DNA from: Gemmatimonadota bacterium
GTDB lineage: Bacteria; JAAXHH01
Assembly (NCBI GenBank): GCA_026713285.1
Contig: JAPOOT010000390.1
Span: 1-6,824 of the forward strand
Direction: 5' to 3'
Length of the DNA: 6,824 nt
The notes beneath the pieces are model-generated. The model ran no database searches. It was not told the origin of the DNA and saw nothing but the letters and a program-made list of their open reading frames with translations. The position numbers and the translations under genes were made by a program. Position 1 is the stretch's first letter, and the number at the start of each line of letters is the position of its first letter. Positions 1-5,680 of the stretch are shown piece by piece.

Positions 1-305
1 CATATCTGCAGACGGTGATCCGGACCGCGGCGGCCCGCTCGACGCACTGGGTGCTTTCCGAATTCGATGCCAGGAACAACGAATACCTTCAGAAACTGAT
101 CAACGAAGAAGGGGTACAGCTTCGGCGCTTTCCGGATGCCGTGCTGACGACCCTAAAGGGCTACTCGGAAGAAGTCATCGCCCAGTTGATCGAAACCGAC
201 GAAGACAGCAAGAAGGTGTACGAATCCTTCACGGCTTTTCGGAAGACGGTCAGCGGCTGGACGGACCTTGGGGAGAAGATCTACTACTCGGGAGCGATGG
301 GTTAG
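1..305 (+). CDS. TRAP transporter solute-binding protein (DctP/TakP-like), C-terminal fragment
   Basis: The frame is open to the left edge (codons from base 3 read Y-L-Q-T-V-I-R), so only about 100 C-terminal residues are present and the start lies outside the window. Visible features are an A-A-A-R-S segment, then W-V-L-S-E-F-x-A-R-N, then a helix ending V-Q-L-R-R-F-P-D, and a terminal amphipathic stretch with V-Y-E-S-F-x-x-F followed by a tryptophan. This pattern matches the C-terminal helices of periplasmic DctP-family receptors of tripartite ATP-independent transporters, particularly the group binding keto acids or other organic acids. Such proteins capture the ligand in the periplasm and deliver it to the DctQ/DctM membrane subunits, which are not in the window. 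The ligand cannot be told from this fragment because most binding residues, including the usual central arginine, lie upstream. The gene converges with the minus-strand cluster. Family call is by recognition of the tail only. Confidence 0.8.
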   Translation, partial: YLQTVIRTAAARSTHWVLSEFDARNNEYLQKLINEEGVQLRRFPDAVLTTLKGYSEEVIAQLIETDEDSKKVYESFTAFRKTVSGWTDLGEKIYYSGAMG

Positions 306-317
306 CCTGGGACCATA

Positions 318-339
318 AGCGGAAACGGTAACGTCCGCT
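318..339. repeat. short inverted repeat between convergent genes
   Basis: AGCGGA at 318-323 is repeated in inverted form as TCCGCT at 334-339, with a 10-base loop. It lies in the 53-base gap between the stop of the TRAP gene and the stop of the propeller gene. That is where a bidirectional terminator would be expected. There is no T-tract on either side and the stem is only 6 bp, so a terminator role is a weak inference. Confidence 0.3.
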
Positions 340-358
340 CGGATATCTTCCGGCCGAA

Positions 359-1072
359 TCATCCGAAGACGCCTGCAATTCGGGCTATCCACCCGGTCGA
401 TGCGTCACAGTACAACAGGTCGTTGCCGCATCGCGCCAAACCGTGCGGTTCCGGATGGTCCGGACCGATTAGTATCTCGTCGCGCACATCACCGGTTTGG
501 ATATCCAGTTTAGCAATGACACGGTCCACCTTGAATACCATCCACAGGGCATCGTCCTCGGTCCTTACGACACCGTGACCGGCGTCGTAAGGCAGTGGGA
601 TGACCCTTTTCACAGACCAGTCCGGGATACGGACCTGGGTGAGTGTTTTCTCCTTGAGCGTGCTCAGCCAGATCGTGCCCGTTTCCACTGAATCATAATC
701 CAGGCCATGGGTGCCGCCGGGCGCGGGAAGCGGCCGGCGAAGCAGCGTTGCTCCGGTCAGGGGATCGACCTTGAGGATCTCGCCCGTACCGGGCGGGGCA
801 TCCGTATGCTTCGGGAAGCGCCACCGTTCGCCCGGTCCGTTCGCTGCCAGCCAGAGACCGCCTTCGCCGAACGACATACCGCTTGTATTGGAAGAATCCG
901 TGGGCAACTCGCGGACTATCCTGGAGACTCCATACTCGTGGGGGGCTTCAAGGACCAGCAGCGCTACACGATCGGTTAATTGATCCACGACCCACAGGCC
1001 TTCATCGGTGACCTGCAGTCCATTGGGCGCTCCGTAAGGCGCGCGCATGTACCTGGTGATAACAGGATTCAT
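359..1072 (-). CDS. Small Vgb/NHL-type beta-propeller protein, function unknown
   Basis: The 237-residue product contains about five repeats of roughly 40-50 residues, each with a small-residue/G-L or H-G turn followed by a hydrophobic strand with tryptophan or leucine. Repeat starts are P-N-G-L (16-19), T-S-G-M (63-66), T-H-G-L (121-124), G-H-G-V (165-168) and P-H-G-L (209-212). The tryptophan motifs include L-W-V-V-D (26-30), L-W-L-A (73-76), I-W-L-S (134-137) and L-W-M-V (176-179). A D-x-x-T-G loop recurs at 103-107 and 190-194. This is the pattern of the virginiamycin B lyase-like, NHL or SMP-30-like propeller superfamily. Known members often have six or seven blades and 280-300 residues, so this one is short. 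The ATG at 1072 is the first usable start, because an in-frame TAA lies 11 codons upstream (1103-1105); the ribosome-binding site is weak. There is no signal peptide, so it is probably cytoplasmic. Propeller fold is fairly certain; ligand, activity and any link to streptogramin resistance are unsupported. Confidence 0.75.
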   Translation of the reverse strand: MNPVITRYMRAPYGAPNGLQVTDEGLWVVDQLTDRVALLVLEAPHEYGVSRIVRELPTDSSNTSGMSFGEGGLWLAANGPGERWRFPKHTDAPPGTGEILKVDPLTGATLLRRPLPAPGGTHGLDYDSVETGTIWLSTLKEKTLTQVRIPDWSVKRVIPLPYDAGHGVVRTEDDALWMVFKVDRVIAKLDIQTGDVRDEILIGPDHPEPHGLARCGNDLLYCDASTGWIARIAGVFG

Positions 1073-1107
1073 GGAACGTACCGTGGTTATTGACGCTCGA
1101 TTTTATG

Positions 1108-1133
1108 ATCCAGGTGCTTCATGCGCCTGGGAT
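1108..1133. repeat. imperfect hairpin upstream of the propeller gene
   Basis: CCAGGTGC (1110-1117) pairs with GCGCCTGG (1123-1130) around a 5-base loop, with one non-Watson-Crick position. AT (1108-1109) and AT (1132-1133) extend the stem past a single bulged base. It sits in the 93-base gap between the PhyH-like gene and the propeller gene, 36 bases upstream of the propeller start. In the minus-strand transcript the stem is followed by CATAAAA, not a U-tract, so it does not look like an intrinsic terminator. It could be an mRNA-processing or stability element, or chance. Confidence 0.4.
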
Positions 1134-1165
1134 GCCCGACCTGATATTGTAGTCGCACGTCCTGG

Positions 1166-2134
1166 TTACTTTCTGTCCTTGAGACGGGTCCAGCCTCTAC
1201 CCGGGTTATAGGGCTTCGCTTCGTGGAATCGGTCTCGTAGTTCCTTGAAAGCGTCGGGCGTTCTGACCTCCCGTTCGGGATGACTCGAATCCCTGATTAC
1301 GAAGTCCGCCTCGCTCGGATAGCAGGCCATGGTTACCGGGTCCCGTTCCGGAGTATAGGATTCCGGATCCTCCTCCGCGTTATTCGGCGCATCCATGGAC
1401 TGATATCTAAGGTCCACGCTCCAGCGAACGATATCGGACCGGTTCACGAAGGAGGCATGGGGCGTCAGATTGGTCATGAACAGGACGTCGCCCAGTTTCA
1501 TCTGCAAAGGTACGGGATCGCGCCCGGGCAATTCGTCGGCCGGGATCTCCAGGTAGCCGCCGTGCCCGCCGGTGTAATGTTTGTACACACCATTTTCATG
1601 GGCGCGCGGAATCACGTACAGACAGCCGTTTTCCACCGTCGTATCAACCAGCGGGATCCAACAGGTCACGATAAGGTACCGGTCGCAATGGGGCAGGAAA
1701 TAACCCGAGTCCTGGTGCCAGGGTACTTCCGTTCTCGTGTATTCCGGGATCTTCGGACGAATTCTATACGCTGAAGCGCCCACGATGTCCGGTCCGACCA
1801 GGTCGTTAACACAATCTACCAGGTTGTCGTTCCGCAACAGGTCGAGCATCTCCTCCCCGCTGAATCCGCCCCCTCCCCGTCCCATGACCATCTTCATGAT
1901 CTCCTGCCCGGCTTCTTCGGATTCCTCGTAAACACGCGCGAGACGGGTCTCGAATCCTGATGCTGCGTACAGACCGGACAACTTTCCTTCGAGGTGAAGA
2001 CGGTGCGCTCCGTCTGCCACTATTTCGCTCAACGCGGCAATCAACGGCCGCAGTTCATCCCGCGCCAGCAGTCCTTCTTTGACCAGATATCCCTGCGTGT
2101 TGAAATGTGCGATTTCCGTTTGTGCAAGTCCCAT
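1166..2134 (-). CDS. Phytanoyl-CoA dioxygenase (PhyH) family Fe(II)/2-oxoglutarate oxygenase
   Basis: The 322-residue product carries the full metal triad of the PhyH family: H140-x-D142 in W-H-Q-D-S-G-Y (139-145) and the distal H226 in L-T-P-H-A-S. R237 (I-V-R-W-S-V-D) follows 11 residues later, where the 2-oxoglutarate-binding arginine of the family lies. W-I-P-L-V-D (159-164), then E-N-G-C-L-Y-V-I-P-R-S/A-H (168-179), and L-G-D-V-L-F (214-219) are the other core-strand motifs. Such enzymes hydroxylate or otherwise oxidise a substrate using O2 and 2-oxoglutarate with release of CO2 and succinate. Family substrates range from phytanoyl-CoA to ectoine, halogenated metabolites and phosphonates, and nothing here picks one. 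A glycine run at 87-90 (G-R-G-G-G-G) forms a flexible loop before the core. The ATG is preceded by GAGAGG at a 4-base spacing. The gene is 77 bases downstream of ptsI on the same strand, with a hairpin between, so co-transcription is possible but unproven. Catalytic residues look intact. Confidence 0.9.
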   Translation of the reverse strand: MGLAQTEIAHFNTQGYLVKEGLLARDELRPLIAALSEIVADGAHRLHLEGKLSGLYAASGFETRLARVYEESEEAGQEIMKMVMGRGGGGFSGEEMLDLLRNDNLVDCVNDLVGPDIVGASAYRIRPKIPEYTRTEVPWHQDSGYFLPHCDRYLIVTCWIPLVDTTVENGCLYVIPRAHENGVYKHYTGGHGGYLEIPADELPGRDPVPLQMKLGDVLFMTNLTPHASFVNRSDIVRWSVDLRYQSMDAPNNAEEDPESYTPERDPVTMACYPSEADFVIRDSSHPEREVRTPDAFKELRDRFHEAKPYNPGRGWTRLKDRK

Positions 2135-2138
2135 GGCG

Positions 2139-2144
2139 CCTCTC
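2139..2144 (-). promoter_or_regulatory. Shine-Dalgarno of the PhyH-like gene
   Basis: On the minus strand GAGAGG lies 4 bases before the ATG at 2134. It is a fair purine-rich match that supports this start, which also gives a normal family N-terminus (a short helix followed by F-N-T-Q-G-Y-L-V). Confidence 0.5.
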
Positions 2145-2166
2145 GCTTCTCAAATGTACAGCGCGC

Positions 2167-2206
2167 GGTGCGCCAGTATACCCTCCCGGCGGCTTACTGG
2201 CGTACC
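2167..2206. repeat. 12-bp imperfect inverted repeat just after ptsI
   Basis: GGTGCGCCAGTA (2167-2178) and TACTGGCGTACC (2195-2206) are inverted copies matching at 11 of 12 positions; the inner 8 bp are perfect and the loop is 16 bases. In the minus-strand transcript it begins 5 bases after the ptsI stop and ends 32 bases before the PhyH-like start. The loop in that transcript holds GCCGCC followed by GGGAGGG. No U-tract follows (the next bases are GCGCGCUGUACA), so it is not a classical intrinsic terminator. A 3'-end stabiliser, an RNase processing site, a partial attenuator or a protein-binding operator are all possible. Confidence 0.6.
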
Positions 2207-2211
2207 GAGCT

Positions 2212-3972
2212 TCAGATTCGCATCAGGTCGGATACGTCCAATTCAGTTCTGGGCTGGTAGGGTTTGAGAAAACGCATGATCTCTTCCGACGTGGGCAGGT
2301 CCAGGGCTTCGCGGGTTATGGTCTTGAGCTCCTGATAGTCCGCCGAACGGATAAGGCTCTTGATCTCGGGGATATCGATCGGACTCATTGAAAGCTCGTC
2401 AACGCCTAAACCCAACAGTATGCAGGCTGCAAGCGGATGAGCCGCCATGGCGCCGCAGACACCTACCCAGATATCGTTGTCGTGTGCGGCATCGATAATC
2501 GATGCGACCAGGCGGAGAACCGCCGGGTGGCATGGATTATACAGGGAGGCGATGCTCGGATTGCCCCGATCGGCCGCTACCGTGTACTGGATCAGGTCGT
2601 TCGTGCCGATGCTGAAAAAGTCCACTTCCTTCGCCAGATCCTGGGCCGTCAGCGCGGCCGAAGGGATTTCGACCATGATCCCGATCGACATCGATTGATC
2701 GACAGGCACACCCGCCTCCAGCAACTCGTCCCTCGCTTCGTTAAAAAGCACCTTTGCCCTTCGGAGTTCATGTAATCCGGATATCATTGGAAACATCAGG
2801 CTTACGTTACCCTCTACACTCGCCCTCAGGATGGCCCGCAACTGTACCTTGAACATTTCAGGCCGATCAAGGCAGAGCCGGATGCCCCGCTGTCCAAGAG
2901 CGGGATTGGCTTCGTCAGGCATCTGTTTGGGCATCTTGTCCGCACCGAGATCCAGCGTGCGTATTATTACGGCATGCGGGGCCATGCGCCGGGCGATTTT
3001 CAGATAAGTCCGGGTCTGTTCATCTTCGGAAGGCAATTCGTTGCCCACCAGGTACAGGAATTCGGTACGATACAGGCCAATCCCGTCCGCACCGTGATTC
3101 AAGACGTCTTCCAGTTCAGCCGGCAGCTCGATATTGGCCGAAAGCTCGATGCGCCTGCCGTCCCGCGTCTCCGCCGGCAGGTCATGGAGCTCCTGTAGTT
3201 CATGCTCAAGGACCGATAACTGGGATTTCGTTTCCCTGTACCGGTTGATCGTTTCCGGATCCGGATCGAGATGGACCAGCCCGCTGTTGCCGTCGATAAT
3301 GATCGTCATTCCGTCTGAGATTTCCTGCGTGGCGATGTTCGCGCCTACCACCGCCGGCACGGCCAGACCGCGGGCGACGATCGCCGTATGGGACGTCTGG
3401 CCTCCGGCGTCGGTGATGAAGCCGCACACCGCGTCGCGGTCGATTTCCGCGGTGTCCGAAGGGGACAGGCTGTGGGCTACGAGCACAGTCTCTCCCTTCA
3501 TGTTCTCGATCTCCGTGTGCGCGCTACCCGTTAGCTTGGCCAACACACGGTGGTGTACGTCTTCGAAATCCGCGGTCCGTTCTCGGAAGAATGGATTCGC
3601 AATGGAGGAGTAGCTGGCAATCCATCCTCGCATCACATCGTCGAAAACATACTCCGCATTGGCCTTCTCCCGACGAATACGCACGATAGTGACCTCGACG
3701 ACTTCCGGATCTTCAAGCACGGCCTGGTGTGTACGGAAGATCTTCAGGATGTCCTGGTCGATATCTACCGCGATGCGGCGCTGCAGTTGGGTCAGGTCGT
3801 TCAGGGCCTCATCGACCGCGGTCTTGAAGCGCTTGATTTCCGCTTCAACTTTATCAGAGGAAATCTGACGTTGGTGAATGGCGGCGAAGCGGCGATTGTA
3901 AACTAAAGCGCGGCCGATGGCTATGCCTGGTGATGCCGGAATGCCTTTCAGCACGCGGTGCTCATCGCTCAT
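2212..3972 (-). CDS. ptsI: PTS enzyme I (phosphoenolpyruvate-protein phosphotransferase)
   Basis: Enzyme I autophosphorylates from PEP and passes the phosphate to His15 of HPr, encoded immediately upstream. At 586 residues it has canonical length. The N-terminal helical HPr-binding domain starts at K-G-I-P-A-S-P-G-I-A-I-G (9-20). The phosphohistidine is H195 in G-G-Q-T-S-H-T-A-I-V-A-R (190-201). The C-terminal PEP barrel has R302 (Y-R-T-E-F-L), R338 (I-I-R-T-L-D-L-G), E434 (M-V-E-I-P-S-A-A), N458-D459 (S-I-G-T-N-D-L), R469 (A-A-D-R-G-N) and the general acid C506. There is no N-terminal GAF domain, so this is EI proper and not the PtsP (EI-Ntr) form. Oddly, the segment after the cysteine reads V-C-G-A-M-A-A-H, where the common form is C-G-E-x-A-G-D. 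Start: ATG one base after the ptsH stop with GGGAGG six bases upstream inside ptsH, indicating translational coupling. It is the last phosphorelay gene of the cluster; no EII component is encoded. Confidence 0.97.
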   Translation of the reverse strand: MSDEHRVLKGIPASPGIAIGRALVYNRRFAAIHQRQISSDKVEAEIKRFKTAVDEALNDLTQLQRRIAVDIDQDILKIFRTHQAVLEDPEVVEVTIVRIRREKANAEYVFDDVMRGWIASYSSIANPFFRERTADFEDVHHRVLAKLTGSAHTEIENMKGETVLVAHSLSPSDTAEIDRDAVCGFITDAGGQTSHTAIVARGLAVPAVVGANIATQEISDGMTIIIDGNSGLVHLDPDPETINRYRETKSQLSVLEHELQELHDLPAETRDGRRIELSANIELPAELEDVLNHGADGIGLYRTEFLYLVGNELPSEDEQTRTYLKIARRMAPHAVIIRTLDLGADKMPKQMPDEANPALGQRGIRLCLDRPEMFKVQLRAILRASVEGNVSLMFPMISGLHELRRAKVLFNEARDELLEAGVPVDQSMSIGIMVEIPSAALTAQDLAKEVDFFSIGTNDLIQYTVAADRGNPSIASLYNPCHPAVLRLVASIIDAAHDNDIWVGVCGAMAAHPLAACILLGLGVDELSMSPIDIPEIKSLIRSADYQELKTITREALDLPTSEEIMRFLKPYQPRTELDVSDLMRI

Positions 3973-3973
3973 T

Positions 3974-4237
3974 TCACGCCTCCCGGTCCCTGTCGAACAT
4001 ATCGGTTATCGCCTCTATCGCAGCCGTTTCGTCCGGGCCTTCGATTTCCACCGTAATGGAACAGCCGTGTTCCGCAGCCAGCATCATTACACCCATGATG
4101 CTCTTTCCATTAACCGGCACTTCGTCCTTGACCAGCGTGATATCCGATTCGAATCGGGAAGCCAAACGGACCAGTTGTTCGGCGGGTCGCATGTGCAACC
4201 CTTTTCTATTCTTAACGGTAACGGTTTTCCGTACCAA
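3974..4237 (-). CDS. ptsH: Phosphocarrier protein HPr
   Basis: HPr accepts phosphate from EI on a histidine and can be phosphorylated by HprK on a serine; it is a small cytoplasmic open-faced sandwich protein. The 87-residue product has the active-site motif K-G-L-H-M-R-P-A (12-19) with H15, and V-N-G-K-S-I-M-G-V (42-50) with S46. Both fall at exactly the canonical numbers of the family. The start is TTG. No ATG or GTG exists in frame between the hprK stop region and this codon, and TTG gives canonical numbering, so it is preferred. The upstream bases lack a good Shine-Dalgarno, and an out-of-frame ATG lies 17 bases earlier (4252-4254). The gap to the hprK stop is 38 bases, and ptsI starts one base after this stop. 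Presence of S46 beside hprK and ptsI shows that both phosphorylation routes are possible. No EIIA or permease domain is fused. Confidence 0.96.
   Translation of the reverse strand: MVRKTVTVKNRKGLHMRPAEQLVRLASRFESDITLVKDEVPVNGKSIMGVMMLAAEHGCSITVEIEGPDETAAIEAITDMFDRDREA
3979..3984 (-). promoter_or_regulatory. Shine-Dalgarno of ptsI inside ptsH
   Basis: GGGAGG on the minus strand overlaps the last codons of ptsH (R-E-A) and lies 6 bases before the ptsI ATG. With the TGA-a-ATG junction this is a classic arrangement for coupled translation of HPr and EI. Confidence 0.75.
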
Positions 4238-4275
4238 GGCGCTGCCCGATTCATTCAGACGTACGTGAGATGCTT

Positions 4276-5259
4276 CTATTCGTAATCTTCCCTGCGGTAC
4301 CTGATCCTCTTGCCTTCCTTCATGACCTCCAGAACACGCTGATTCAGTGCCGACGCCGGGTTGATCCCCATTACCTTCAGGAGGTATCTGAGCGCGATCA
4401 CCTCGGATATGACAGTCAGGTTCTTGCCGGGATTGATAGGTATACGGACAAAGGGAAGTTCCGCGTCGAGTAACGTAGTGGTCTTCTCATCGAGCGCCGT
4501 ACGTTCATAGTCGCCGTCGTTGTTCCAGTCTTCCAGATTCACCACCACTTCGATCCGCTTGCGCAAGCGGATGCTCCGGATGCCGAACATGCGCGTTACG
4601 TCGATAATCCCGACGCCGCGAATCTCCATGAAATGTTGCGTGACCGTGTTGCTCGTACCCATGACGATGCCGCGCCGGATCCGGTACGCGGTGACCACAT
4701 CGTCCGCCACCAGCCTGTGACCCCGTTCGACGAGGTCGAGGGCCGTCTCGCTTTTTCCGATTCCGCTGCGTCCCGTGAACAGCAGGCCTACCCCATACAC
4801 GTCGACCAGGGCGCCGTGAATGGTTGACATCGGCGCGAAATAGGGTTCCAGGTACTCGACCAGGGAATGTACGAAGGCGTCCGTACTCAGCGTGGTCCCG
4901 AGGACGGCGGTCTCGAATCGCTCGGCGGTTTCGGTCAGTTCCCGAGGCGGATCCATGCCCTTCGTTATGACCATGCAGGGAACGCCCAGGTCGAACATCC
5001 TGACCAGCGACGTGGACCGCTGTTCCCCGGACAGACTCTTCAGGTAGGTTAATTCGGTTTCTCCCAGGATTTGAATCCTGTTACTGGAAAACCGTTCGAC
5101 ATATCCCGCCAGCGCGAGTCCGGGCCGGTTCGTCTCCGCGTTTGTGATCTTCCTGGACAGTCCCGTTTCACCCGTGAGTGGGGACAGTTTCAGATCGACC
5201 TGTTCTACCAGGGTCTTGATCAGCAAGGCGCGCGATTTCAAGGGCGATACCGTGACCAT
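4276..5259 (-). CDS. hprK: HPr kinase/phosphorylase
   Basis: HprK phosphorylates HPr on Ser46 using ATP or pyrophosphate and reverses the reaction by phosphorolysis. The 327 residues divide into an N-terminal regulatory domain (about 1-135, with R-P-G-L-A-L-A-G-Y at 45-53 and I-Q-I-L-G-E-T-E-L at 62-70) and a C-terminal catalytic domain. Catalytic features are I-H-G-A-L-V-D-V-Y-G (147-156, with H148), the Walker A loop G163-R-S-G-I-G-K-S170, H-R-L-V-A-D-D (181-187), the family signature E-I-R-G-V-G-I-I-D-V (212-221) and the C-terminal P-G-K-N (277-280). Length and order match Bacillus and Lactobacillus HprK. The ATG at 5259 is followed by a short basic leader; the ribosome-binding site is weak (GATAGAG). 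It lies 83 bases after hpf and 38 bases before ptsH. In many Proteobacteria ptsN comes between hpf and hprK, but not here. Its target serine is present in the adjacent HPr, so the pair should be functional. Confidence 0.97.
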   Translation of the reverse strand: MVTVSPLKSRALLIKTLVEQVDLKLSPLTGETGLSRKITNAETNRPGLALAGYVERFSSNRIQILGETELTYLKSLSGEQRSTSLVRMFDLGVPCMVITKGMDPPRELTETAERFETAVLGTTLSTDAFVHSLVEYLEPYFAPMSTIHGALVDVYGVGLLFTGRSGIGKSETALDLVERGHRLVADDVVTAYRIRRGIVMGTSNTVTQHFMEIRGVGIIDVTRMFGIRSIRLRKRIEVVVNLEDWNNDGDYERTALDEKTTTLLDAELPFVRIPINPGKNLTVISEVIALRYLLKVMGINPASALNQRVLEVMKEGKRIRYRREDYE

Positions 5260-5285
5260 CGTTCTCTATCAAGGGGAAGGGGTAT

Positions 5286-5335
5286 GTACCTGGTACGGCA
5301 TGGCAAATCCGGCTATATCGATACCGGCGCATGCC
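5286..5335. repeat. structured spacer between hpf and hprK
   Basis: The 83-base gap holds nested symmetry. CCGG (5309-5312) and CCGG (5324-5327) flank a short TAT/ATA stem (5314-5316 with 5321-5323), giving a 7-bp hairpin with one bulge. GGCATG (5297-5302) and CATGCC (5330-5335) can pair outside it. GTACCTGGTAC (5286-5296) is an 11-base palindrome nearer hprK. No U-tract and no convincing promoter hexamers were found. An mRNA folding or processing role is plausible but not shown. Confidence 0.4.
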
Positions 5336-5342
5336 TGTCCGC

Positions 5343-5648
5343 TTACTGATTACGCCTGGTCCTGTGATCGTGCAACTTGCCATTGTATTTTTTTATCTGG
5401 CTTTCCATCTTGTTGACCGCCTGATCGAGTGCGGTGTAGGCTTCGGCGTTCTCCTCCTTGCTGGTCAGGATGTGTCCCCCGACGTGTACGTTCAGCTCAA
5501 CCATATACCGGTACTTTTCCTGTGAGACGATAAGATCCGCACTCAGGATATTGTCGCTGTAACGGCTTAAACGGTCGATCTCTCGATCCGCGTGCTGCTT
5601 GTATTCCTCTGCCAATTCGCAGTGGCGGGCCGTCATGGTTTTCTGCAC
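5343..5648 (-). CDS. hpf: Ribosome hibernation promoting factor, short form
   Basis: HPF binds the 30S decoding centre and favours inactive 100S ribosome dimers in stationary phase or starvation. The 101-residue product has the family pattern: T-A-R-H (6-9), a first helix A-E-E-Y-K-Q-H-A-x-x-E-I-D-R-L (13-27), V-S-Q-E-K (41-45), V-E-L-N-V-H-V-G-G (50-58) and the second helix A-Y-T-A-L-D-Q-A-V-N-K-M-E-x-Q-I-x-K-Y (70-88), ending in a basic tail H-R-T-R-R-N. It lacks the C-terminal dimerisation domain of long HPF, as in Proteobacteria. The GTG start is chosen because GGGAGG lies 5 bases upstream and because it puts A-R-H at the usual distance from the N-terminus; the internal ATG (codon 5) would cut off the first strand. 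It follows rpoN by 32 bases, the widespread rpoN-hpf pairing. Confidence 0.95.
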   Translation of the reverse strand: MQKTMTARHCELAEEYKQHADREIDRLSRYSDNILSADLIVSQEKYRYMVELNVHVGGHILTSKEENAEAYTALDQAVNKMESQIKKYNGKLHDHRTRRNQ

Positions 5649-5653
5649 GTTCG

Positions 5654-5659
5654 CCTCCC
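5654..5659 (-). promoter_or_regulatory. Shine-Dalgarno fixing the GTG start of hpf
   Basis: GGGAGG on the minus strand lies 5 bases before the GTG at 5648-5646, within the 32-base gap after rpoN. It is the strongest ribosome-binding site in the window and favours GTG over the ATG four codons later. Confidence 0.75.
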
Positions 5660-5680
5660 TTCCCTGTGTTGCCGATCCGG

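Noticed and set aside
318..339. Bidirectional intrinsic terminator between the convergent genes
   Set aside because: The stem is only 6 bp with no flanking T-tract, so I list it as an inverted repeat and not as a terminator.
711..983. Two overlapping 90-residue plus-strand open frames opposite the propeller gene
   Set aside because: They are antisense to a gene with clear propeller repeats, show no recognisable domain and look like GC-rich shadow frames.
1280..1774. 164-residue plus-strand open frame opposite the PhyH-like gene
   Set aside because: Antisense to the conserved catalytic core of the oxygenase; no family resemblance and no ribosome-binding site of note.
2161..2190. Possible -10 box TATACT and a TGGC-N10-GC (sigma-54-like) pattern on the minus strand upstream of the PhyH-like gene
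   Set aside because: No -35 element sits at proper spacing before TATACT, and the -12 part lacks the TT of TTGC. Both overlap the inverted repeat and are likely chance.
2431..2460. Inactivated enzyme I because of the altered motif after the cysteine
   Set aside because: The phosphohistidine, PEP-contact arginines, Glu, Asn-Asp and the catalytic cysteine are all present, so loss of activity is not supported.
3134..3613. 159-residue plus-strand open frame opposite ptsI
   Set aside because: Antisense to the phosphohistidine region of EI; serine-rich low-complexity translation typical of a shadow frame.
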